Shown here: piece by piece, positions 1-5,457 of the stretch
Numbering within the stretch: the first letter of the stretch is position 1
Layout of the letters: every line of letters starts with the position of its first letter
Assembly (NCBI GenBank): GCA_012719335.1
Contig: JAAYAO010000088.1
Location: forward strand, 1-5,457
From: Propionibacterium sp.
GTDB lineage: Bacteria > Actinomycetota > Actinomycetes > Propionibacteriales > Propionibacteriaceae
Direction: 5' to 3'
Length of the DNA: 5,457 bases
Translations under genes and position numbers: made by a program
The notes under the pieces: generated by a model
What the model was told of the DNA's origin: nothing
What the model saw: only the letters and a program-made list of their open reading frames with translations
The model's database searches: none

Positions 1-858
1 CCCACCTTCAACGACGCCGACGCCGCCGAGGTGCACCATCGGCAGTACTTCGAGGTGTTCGGGCACCGCGCGATCTACGCCGACGGCTGGTGGGCCTCGG
101 CGCACCACGGTGGGGTGCCGTGGGCGATCGGGGTCGGGCAGGACACTCCGGACTTCGCCGACGACGTGTGGGAGCTCTACCACCTCGACACCGACTTCAG
201 CCAGGCCCACGACCTGGCCGCCGAACACCCCGAGAAGCTGGCCGAACTGACCGACCTGTTCCGCGCCGAGGCCGAACGGGTCGGGATCTGGCCGATGCAC
301 GACACCCGCGACCACCGCGGCCAACCACCACGCCCGCCGCTGAGCGAGGGACGCACCTCCTTCCGGTTCCACCCCGGCGCGGTCGGGTTCCCCGAGAACC
401 AGGCCCCGAAACTGGTCGGCCGCTCCTGGCACCTGCAGGCCCGGGTCGAGGTGCGCGCCGGCCGCACCCGGGGCGTGATCATGACCATGGGCGGTCGTCC
501 GGCCGGTCTGGCCCTGTGGCTGGACGAGGGCGCGGTGCCGGTGTTCGACCACCACACCTTCGAATACGGACGACTGATCCTGCGCGGCGAACCGCTCGCC
601 GACGGGGAGCGGGTGATCGAACTGGTCTGCCACTACCGGGGCCCCGGCTGGGCGAAACCGGCCGACTTCACCCTGATCGTGGACGGTGAGGTGGTGGCCG
701 AGGGGTCGGTGCAGCTCACCCCGCCGGTGTTCTTCTCGATCGACGAGACCTTCGACGTGGGCGCCACCCACGGGTCCCCGGTCGGCGACTACCCGGCTCA
801 TTACCCTTTCGTCGACGGTTCCCTACGCTGGGTGGACATCGAAATCGACGGCGGTTGA
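1..858 (+). CDS. Type I sulfatase (arylsulfatase family), C-terminal part, 5' end outside window
   Basis: This is the last 285 codons of a sulfatase gene that is open from base 1 and stops with TGA at 856-858. Type I sulfatases hydrolyse sulfate esters with a formylglycine made from the Cys of a CxPxR motif. That motif and the N-terminal metal ligands would lie upstream and cannot be checked. What is visible is the family's C-terminal half: the stretch HHRQYFEVFGHRAIYADGW (residues 12-30), a basic/aromatic loop, and the block WELYHLDTDFSQAHDLA (57-73), which matches the usual 'WELYNL..D..E..DLA' signature. Residues 135-285 look like the beta-rich C-terminal domain of larger arylsulfatases, with GVIMTMGGRPAGLALW at 158-173 and SIDETFDVGATHGSPV at 246-261. 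No membrane segment is visible in this part. FGE follows after 10 bases, which supports the sulfatase call. The substrate cannot be told from this fragment. ATG codons inside the fragment are not starts, because the reading frame and homology continue to the window edge. Confidence 0.93.
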   Translation, partial: PTFNDADAAEVHHRQYFEVFGHRAIYADGWWASAHHGGVPWAIGVGQDTPDFADDVWELYHLDTDFSQAHDLAAEHPEKLAELTDLFRAEAERVGIWPMHDTRDHRGQPPRPPLSEGRTSFRFHPGAVGFPENQAPKLVGRSWHLQARVEVRAGRTRGVIMTMGGRPAGLALWLDEGAVPVFDHHTFEYGRLILRGEPLADGERVIELVCHYRGPGWAKPADFTLIVDGEVVAEGSVQLTPPVFFSIDETFDVGATHGSPVGDYPAHYPFVDGSLRWVDIEIDGG

Positions 859-863
859 GGGAG
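857..863 (+). promoter_or_regulatory. Ribosome binding site of the FGE gene
   Basis: GAGGGAG ends five bases before the ATG at 869 and overlaps the sulfatase stop codon. This site decides the FGE start: the frame is open back to 686, but the upstream part overlaps the sulfatase gene and its translation resembles no protein family. The overlap with the stop codon suggests translational coupling. Confidence 0.75.
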
Positions 864-868
864 CGACG

Positions 869-1807
869 ATGGTTGGCGCGGGAGCGTGCTGCACGCCGGG
901 ACGGGAAGCGGGTGCCGCGGTGCGGGCGACCGCCGCCCCGGCCGCCGGGCCGGTGGACACCTCCGGCATGGTGCGGCTGGCCGGCACTTTCCGGATGGGC
1001 ACCGACGACCGAGTCGGGTTCCCCTCCGACGGTGAGGGGCCGATTCGGCAGGTGAGCCTGTCCCCGTTCTGGATCGACACCCGCGCGGTCAGCAACGACC
1101 AGTTCGCCGCCTTCGTCGAGGCCACCGGCTACCGCACCGAGGCCGAGGAGTTCGGCTGGTCGTATGTTTTCGCCGGCTTCCTGCCGCCCGAACTGCGCGG
1201 CCCGGACGCGCCCCGTCCCCAGGGTGCCCCCTGGTGGATCGGGCAGGCCGACGCGATCTGGTCGCACCCCGAGGGGCCCGGCAGTGACCTGGCCGGTCGC
1301 GGCGACCACCCGGTGGTGCACATCTCCTGGCACGACGCATCCGCCTACGCCGCCTGGGCCGGTAAACGCCTGCCCACCGAGGCCGAATGGGAGTTCGCCG
1401 CCCGCGGCGGGCTCGACCAGGCTCGCTACCCGTGGGGTGACGAACTGACCCCCGACGGGCAGCATCGGTGCAATATCTGGCAGGGCCGGTTCCCGGTCAG
1501 CAATACCGTCGCCGACGGTCACCTCGGCACCGCCCCGGTGAACGCCTACGAGCCCAACGGGTATGGCCTGTACAACGTCGCCGGCAACATCTGGGAATGG
1601 GTCGCCGACTGGTGGGGCACCGATCATCCGATCGGCCCGCTCACCGACCCGACCGGCCCGCCCGAGGGCACCGCCAAGGTGATGCGCGGCGGCTCCTACA
1701 TGTGCCACGACTCCTACTGCAACCGGTACCGGGTCGCCGCCCGCACCCAGAACACCCCCGACGCCGGCACCGGACACCTCGGCTTCCGCCTCGCCGCCGA
1801 CGCCTGA
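869..1807 (+). CDS. Formylglycine-generating enzyme (sulfatase-modifying factor, FGE/SUMF1 family)
   Basis: A complete protein of 312 residues, close to the roughly 300-314 residues of characterised actinobacterial FGEs. FGE is a copper-dependent oxidase that uses O2 to turn the Cys of CxPxR in a sulfatase into C-alpha-formylglycine, the catalytic residue. The FGE-sulfatase domain fills residues 33-309: MVRLAGTFRMGTDDR (34-48), HPVVHISWHDASAYAAWAG (147-165), KRLPTEAEWEFAARGG (166-181), GYGLYNVAGNIWEWVADWW (231-249) and GGSYMCHDSYCNRYRVAAR (274-292). The active-site pair is Cys279 and Cys284, spaced like Cys272/Cys277 of the Streptomyces coelicolor enzyme, so it should be active. No signal peptide or membrane segment is seen, so it is expected in the cytoplasm, acting before the sulfatase folds. 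The Ala-rich N-terminus (1-30) carries Cys7-Cys8 and a CTPGR motif (8-12) that resembles its own substrate sequence. The sulfatase lies 10 bases upstream in the same direction, probably the same operon. Confidence 0.96.
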   Translation: MVGAGACCTPGREAGAAVRATAAPAAGPVDTSGMVRLAGTFRMGTDDRVGFPSDGEGPIRQVSLSPFWIDTRAVSNDQFAAFVEATGYRTEAEEFGWSYVFAGFLPPELRGPDAPRPQGAPWWIGQADAIWSHPEGPGSDLAGRGDHPVVHISWHDASAYAAWAGKRLPTEAEWEFAARGGLDQARYPWGDELTPDGQHRCNIWQGRFPVSNTVADGHLGTAPVNAYEPNGYGLYNVAGNIWEWVADWWGTDHPIGPLTDPTGPPEGTAKVMRGGSYMCHDSYCNRYRVAARTQNTPDAGTGHLGFRLAADA

Positions 1808-1844
1808 CCCGGCACGGGGGATACGCGGACCCCTTCTCGTTACT

Positions 1845-1868
1845 CCGGTTGAGCAGAGCGCGTAACCG
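1845..1868. repeat. GGTTGAGC palindromic repeat, unit A (degenerate)
   Basis: CGGTT at 1846-1850 pairs with AACCG at 1864-1868 around a 13-base centre. The core CCGGTTGAGCAGAGCGCGTA (1845-1864) recurs 37 bases later in unit B with two differences in 20 bases. The right-hand half seen in unit B (GTCGAAACC) is missing here, so this looks like a decayed or partial copy. The preceding CCCCTT (1830-1835) also recurs before unit B, at 1871-1876. Confidence 0.6.
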
Positions 1869-1881
1869 TTCCCCTTTTGCG

Positions 1882-1918
1882 CCGGTTGAGCAGGGCGCGA
1901 AGCGCCCGTGTCGAAACC
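1882..1918. repeat. GGTTGAGC palindromic repeat, unit B (full hairpin)
   Basis: This is the best-formed copy. An inner hairpin has a perfect 6-bp stem, GGGCGC (1893-1898) with GCGCCC (1902-1907) around the loop GAA. Outer arms GGTT (1884-1887) and AACC (1915-1918) can also pair. The ends GGTTGAGC and GTCGAAACC are shared with unit C after acuC. Similar elements lie between genes in some actinobacterial genomes. The hairpin sits 86 bases after the FGE stop and could end or stabilise that mRNA, but no T-run follows. Confidence 0.65.
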
Positions 1919-1963
1919 AGCGTGCACTGCGCCGGGACTCCCGCACCGGCCGAACCGAGCAGG

Positions 1964-1982
1964 GAATCCACCGAGAATCCAC
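1964..1982 (+). repeat. Direct repeat of GAATCCAC, 11-base period
   Basis: GAATCCAC occurs at 1964-1971 and again at 1975-1982, one helical turn apart. A third exact copy lies at 2115-2122, about 60 bases before the asd start. The spacing is what a protein binding two sites on one DNA face would need, but no known operator is recognised. Confidence 0.4.
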
Positions 1983-1997
1983 TTCGGCAAACCCCCG

Positions 1998-3208
<1,211 letters not shown>

Positions 3209-3210
3209 CC

Positions 3211-4044
3211 ATGACCACGCCGGCCGAACCCAAGATCGCCATCCTCGGTGCGGGGGTGATGGGGGAGACCCTGCTCGCCGCCCTGCTTCGCGACGGGTGG
3301 CAACGCTCGCAGGTGACGATCTGCGAACGCCGCACCGATCGGCTGGACGAACTGGTCGACCTGTACCACGTCACCGCCACCACCTCGGCGACCGATGCGG
3401 TGCGGGACGCCACCGTGGTGGCGTTGGTGGTCAAACCCGCCGATGCGGTGGACGTGCTGGCCGAGGTCGCCCCGCACCTGGGCCCGGACACCCTGGTGGT
3501 GTCGCTGGTGGCCGGGGTCGGCACGGCCCGCTACGAGGCGGCGATCAGCGAGGCCGGTGGACCATCCGATGTGCCGGTGATTCGGGTGATGCCGAACACC
3601 CCGGCGGTGATCGGGGCCGGTGTCGCGGCGATCTCGAAGGGCGCCCACGCCGACGACGAACACCTCACCCAGGTCGCGGCCCTGTTGTCGGGCATGGGTG
3701 AGGTCGTCACCGTCGACGAGAAGGATCAGGACGCGGTGACCGCCCTGTCGGGGTCGGGCCCGGCCTACGTGTTCGCGTTCATCGACGCGATGGTCGAGGG
3801 CGGGGTGCTGATGGGGTTGACCCGGGAGGTCGCGACCACCCTGGCGGTGCAAACCGTGTTGGGGTCGGCGACCCTGGTGCGCGACACCGGTGACCACCCG
3901 GTGTTGTTGCGCGAACGGGTCACCTCCCCGGGTGGCACCACCGCCGCCGGGCTGCACGTGCTCGACGCGCACGCGATGCGGGCGGCGATCACCGAAGCGA
4001 TGCTGGCCGCCCGGGACCGCAGCCGGGAGTTGTCGGGAGACTGA
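3211..4044 (+). CDS. proC: Pyrroline-5-carboxylate reductase
   Basis: ProC (EC 1.5.1.2) carries out the last step of proline synthesis, the NAD(P)H-dependent reduction of 1-pyrroline-5-carboxylate, in the cytoplasm. The 277 residues match the family length of about 270. The N-terminal Rossmann domain opens with ILGAGVMGE (11-19) and has the family's VKP turn (74-76) and RVMPNTPA (125-132). The helical C-terminal dimerisation domain carries ALSGSGPAYVF (178-188) and the ProC signature ERVTSPGGTTAAGL (235-248). The ATG at 3211 lies just before the Rossmann strand and has a Shine-Dalgarno site. Earlier codons in this frame overlap asd and show no homology. Only two bases separate it from asd, so the two should share a transcript. 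proA and proB are not in the window. Confidence 0.97.
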   Translation: MTTPAEPKIAILGAGVMGETLLAALLRDGWQRSQVTICERRTDRLDELVDLYHVTATTSATDAVRDATVVALVVKPADAVDVLAEVAPHLGPDTLVVSLVAGVGTARYEAAISEAGGPSDVPVIRVMPNTPAVIGAGVAAISKGAHADDEHLTQVAALLSGMGEVVTVDEKDQDAVTALSGSGPAYVFAFIDAMVEGGVLMGLTREVATTLAVQTVLGSATLVRDTGDHPVLLRERVTSPGGTTAAGLHVLDAHAMRAAITEAMLAARDRSRELSGD

Positions 4045-4046
4045 GG

Positions 4047-4066
4047 GTGCGGGCGCGGGCCCGCAC
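4047..4066. promoter_or_regulatory. Perfect 8-bp hairpin in the proC-acuC gap
   Basis: GTGCGGGC (4047-4054) and GCCCGCAC (4059-4066) pair fully around the loop GCGG. It starts two bases after the proC stop codon and ends four bases before the AGAGGG that serves acuC. There is no T-run, so it is a weak candidate for a U-less terminator; it may also partly stop polymerase, protect the asd-proC mRNA end, or modulate acuC translation. Confidence 0.55.
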
Positions 4067-4070
4067 GGGA

Positions 4071-4076
4071 AGAGGG
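4071..4076 (+). promoter_or_regulatory. Ribosome binding site of acuC
   Basis: AGAGGG ends eight bases before the ATG at 4085. It supports that start over the in-frame ATG at 4103 and over the open stretch upstream, which overlaps proC. Confidence 0.65.
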
Positions 4077-4084
4077 TAACGACA

Positions 4085-5236
4085 ATGGTGTCGAGCCGGT
4101 TGATGTACAGCCCCGTGCTGACCGAGTACTCCTTCGGGCCCGATCACCCGATGGGGCCGAACCGGGTGCTGCGTTCCTACGAACTGGCCGAGTCCCTCGG
4201 GGTGCTCGACCGGATGCTGTTGACCCGACCCGCACCACCGGACGACGACCTGTTGCGGCTGGTGCACAGCGACGACTACATCGCCGCGGTGCAATCGGGC
4301 ACCCCGCAGGCACTGTTCGGTGTCGGCACCGCCGACAACCCGTTGTTCCCCCGAATGCACGAGATCGCGTCCCAAGTGTCGATCGCCACGGTGGAGGCGA
4401 TGCAGTCGGTGGCCTCCGGTGATGTCGACCGGGCGGTGAACATTTCCGGCGGGCTGCATCACGCGATGCCGTCGGGGGCGTCGGGGTTCTGCGTCTACAA
4501 CGATGCCGCGATCGCGATCCGCAAGGTGCAGGCCGACCATCCCGGAATCCGGATCGCCTACCTCGACATCGACGCGCACCACGGCGACGGGGTGCAGGAG
4601 GTGTTCTGGAACGACCCGAGCGTGTTGACCATCAGCCTGCACGAGACTCCGCTGCACCTGTTTCCGGGCACCGGTTTTGCCCACGAGGTGGGTGGCCGCA
4701 ACGCGATGGGGACGGCGGTGAACGTGGCACTGCCGGCCACCACCGGCGACGCCGATTGGTTGCGGGCCTTCGACGCGATCGTCCCGCACGTCCTGGAGGC
4801 CTTCGGGCCGGATCTGTTGGTCACCCAGCACGGCGCCGACGCACACCGCCGCGACCCGCTGACCGACCTGCAACTGACCCTGGACGGGATGGCCCTGTCG
4901 TACCGCTGGATCGCCGACCTGGCCGAGAAGTACGCCGGCGGCAAGTGGGTGGCCCTGGGTGGTGGCGGGTATGCGATGCCGGACGTGGTGCCGCGGGCCT
5001 GGGCACACCTGATCGCCACCGTCGCCGGCACCCCGCTAGACCCGACCACCCCGATCCCGGACGTGTGGCGCGAGCCCCTCGGCGAGGCCGCCCCCGAAAC
5101 GATGGGGGAGGGTCAGGTACCGGTCTTCACCTCCTTCGACGAAGGTTTCGACCCCGCCAGCCGCCTCGACCAAGCCATCCGCGCCACCCGGCGAGCCGTC
5201 TTCCCCGAACTCGGGCTCGACCCCACCACGATGTGA
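4085..5236 (+). CDS. acuC: AcuC-type deacetylase (histone deacetylase superfamily)
   Basis: A 383-residue zinc-dependent deacetylase of the arginase/HDAC fold. Bacillus subtilis AcuC removes acetyl groups from acetyl-CoA synthetase and thereby reactivates it; the same role is likely here but not shown. Features in order: YSFGPDHPMGPNRV (15-28) near the N-terminus, SGGLHHAMPSGASGFCVYND (121-140) with the His125-His126 pair, YLDIDAHHGDGVQE (159-172) with zinc ligands Asp163 and His165, TQHGADAHRRDPL (247-259) with the third ligand Asp252, and LGGGGYAM (291-298) with the transition-state Tyr296. No key residue is missing, so it should be catalytically active. The tail with DQAIRATRRAVFPELGLDP (362-380) resembles actinobacterial AcuC proteins. 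No signal peptide is seen. It lies 40 bases after proC in the same direction, separated by a hairpin, so it may be read from the asd promoter or partly separately. Other HDAC-fold activities, such as acetylpolyamine amidohydrolase, are possible but fit less well. Confidence 0.9.
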   Translation: MVSSRLMYSPVLTEYSFGPDHPMGPNRVLRSYELAESLGVLDRMLLTRPAPPDDDLLRLVHSDDYIAAVQSGTPQALFGVGTADNPLFPRMHEIASQVSIATVEAMQSVASGDVDRAVNISGGLHHAMPSGASGFCVYNDAAIAIRKVQADHPGIRIAYLDIDAHHGDGVQEVFWNDPSVLTISLHETPLHLFPGTGFAHEVGGRNAMGTAVNVALPATTGDADWLRAFDAIVPHVLEAFGPDLLVTQHGADAHRRDPLTDLQLTLDGMALSYRWIADLAEKYAGGKWVALGGGGYAMPDVVPRAWAHLIATVAGTPLDPTTPIPDVWREPLGEAAPETMGEGQVPVFTSFDEGFDPASRLDQAIRATRRAVFPELGLDPTTM

Positions 5237-5251
5237 GGTCTGTTCGGGCGT

Positions 5252-5277
5252 CGGTTGAGCTCGTCGAAACGAGCCCG
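5252..5277. repeat. GGTTGAGC palindromic repeat, unit C
   Basis: GGTTGAGC (5253-5260) is followed almost at once by GTCGAAAC (5263-5270), the two end motifs of unit B without its GC-rich centre. A 6-bp hairpin forms, GCTCGT (5259-5264) with ACGAGC (5269-5274) around CGAA. CGGGC (5245-5249) and GCCCG (5273-5277) could form an alternative outer stem. It begins 16 bases after the acuC stop. Confidence 0.6.
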
Positions 5278-5279
5278 CC

Positions 5280-5304
5280 TTCCGCACTCGGGCCCATCGC
5301 GGAA
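5280..5304. other. 6-bp inverted repeat after acuC
   Basis: TTCCGC (5280-5285) and GCGGAA (5299-5304) are exact inverted copies around 13 bases that contain the palindrome GGGCCC (5290-5295). Together with its neighbours it may slow or end transcription. Confidence 0.35.
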
Positions 5305-5310
5305 CCACCG

Positions 5311-5334
5311 GAATCCGGCGTGTCTACCGGATTC
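5311..5334 (+). terminator. Possible U-less terminator hairpin after acuC
   Basis: GAATCCGG (5311-5318) and CCGGATTC (5327-5334) form a perfect 8-bp stem with an 8-base loop, about 75 bases after the acuC stop and before the next promoter. No T-run is adjacent. Actinobacteria often use hairpins without a strong T-tail, so this is a possible but unproven terminator. Confidence 0.4.
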
Positions 5335-5376
5335 ATCGCCCGACCCTCGATACTGTCCACTTTTTCCTACCCAGCT

Positions 5377-5405
5377 TTCACAGCAGGCACCTGAACCACT
5401 AGGCT
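5377..5405 (+). promoter_or_regulatory. Strong housekeeping-type promoter candidate
   Basis: TTCACA (5377-5382; five of six matches to TTGACA), an optimal 17-base spacer and TAGGCT (5400-5405; fits TANNNT) make this the best promoter match in the window. It would start transcription near 5412, just before the hairpin at 5416 and aimed at whatever lies beyond the edge. Confidence 0.55.
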
Positions 5406-5415
5406 TTCGCCCAAG

Positions 5416-5455
5416 TGCGGGCGTGCGCCGGAGGGGAAGCCGGCGACGCACCGCA
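5416..5455 (+). ncRNA. Possible structured RNA or 5' leader: long bulged hairpin, continues past window
   Basis: TGCGG (5416-5420) pairs with CCGCA (5451-5455), GCGT (5421-5424) with ACGC (5446-5449), and CGCCGG (5426-5431) with CCGGCG (5440-5445). That is 15 pairs with bulges at G5425 and A5450 and the purine loop AGGGGAAG (5432-5439). It begins about four bases after the predicted transcription start. I cannot assign it to a known RNA family, and the window ends here. A competing reading is a leaderless ORF from GTG 5415. Confidence 0.35.
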
Positions 5456-5457
5456 TC

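Larger units (their letters stand above)
5237..5457. other. Non-coding region after acuC to the window edge
   Basis: No convincing gene is seen on either strand, apart from a frame opening at GTG 5415 that runs off the edge. The region holds repeat unit C, inverted repeats at 5280-5304 and 5311-5334, a TTTTT run at 5361-5365, a promoter candidate at 5377-5405 and a long hairpin at 5416-5455. The T-run is 26 bases from the nearest hairpin, too far for a classical terminator. Confidence 0.75.

Noticed and set aside
1811..1840. GGGG/CCCC pairing after the FGE stop as a terminator
   Set aside because: Only four pairs with a 9-base loop and no T-run; too weak to call.
3890..4084. Upstream extension of the acuC frame
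   Set aside because: It overlaps the end of proC, including its signature, and has no homology. The ATG at 4085 has a Shine-Dalgarno site.
5432..5449. Resemblance of GGGGAAGCCGGCG to a conserved cobalamin-riboswitch segment
   Set aside because: The bases expected after it are not present, these bases fold into the simple hairpin instead, and the upstream part of such a riboswitch is missing.
5113..5451. Minus-strand frame of 112 residues covering the end of acuC and the following gap
   Set aside because: It runs through repeat unit C and is antisense to conserved acuC codons; no homology and no ribosome binding site.

Overview
The window reads as ordinary chromosomal DNA of a high-GC Gram-positive bacterium (Actinomycetota). 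This rests on strongly G/C-biased third codon positions in all five genes, on the actinobacterial look of the FGE, Asd and AcuC proteins, and on a candidate leaderless promoter. The intergenic GGTTGAGC...GTCGAAACC repeat recalls palindromes scattered through some actinobacterial genomes, such as Propionibacteriales and Microbacteriaceae, but this is a recollection and does not fix a genus. All five coding regions lie on the + strand.

Layout. Bases 1-858 hold the 3' part of a type I sulfatase gene whose start and catalytic half lie upstream of the window. Ten bases later comes a complete gene for the formylglycine-generating enzyme (FGE, 869-1807), which matures the catalytic cysteine of sulfatases, so the two form a substrate/activator cassette. 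A 375-base gap (1808-2182) follows. It has no credible gene but is rich in structure: two copies of the GGTTGAGC repeat, a 77-bp element bounded by 21-nt imperfect inverted repeats, three copies of an octamer, several short hairpins, and a promoter that appears to start asd mRNA at or next to its ATG.

Bases 2183-4044 are an asd-proC pair (aspartate-semialdehyde dehydrogenase and pyrroline-5-carboxylate reductase) separated by only two bases, so probably one transcript with coupled translation. A 40-base gap with a perfect 8-bp hairpin leads to acuC (4085-5236), a class I-type histone-deacetylase-fold protein with all zinc and catalytic residues. Bases 5237-5457 are non-coding. They carry a third repeat copy, more hairpins that may end the acuC transcript, and a good-looking promoter (TTCACA, 17 bases, TAGGCT) followed at once by a roughly 15-bp bulged hairpin running to the window edge. 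This could be the start of a structured 5' leader, a small RNA or a leaderless short ORF.

How the genes fit together. The window joins a sulfate-ester scavenging module (sulfatase plus FGE) to a housekeeping amino-acid module (Lys/Thr/Met branch and proline) and a protein deacetylase that may control acetyl-CoA synthetase. I see no functional reason for the two blocks to be adjacent. No new multi-gene system stands out. The least explained parts are the intergenic structures, the start of the asd transcript, the promoter-plus-hairpin at the right end, and a sulfatase-type CxPxR motif in the N-terminus of the FGE itself.
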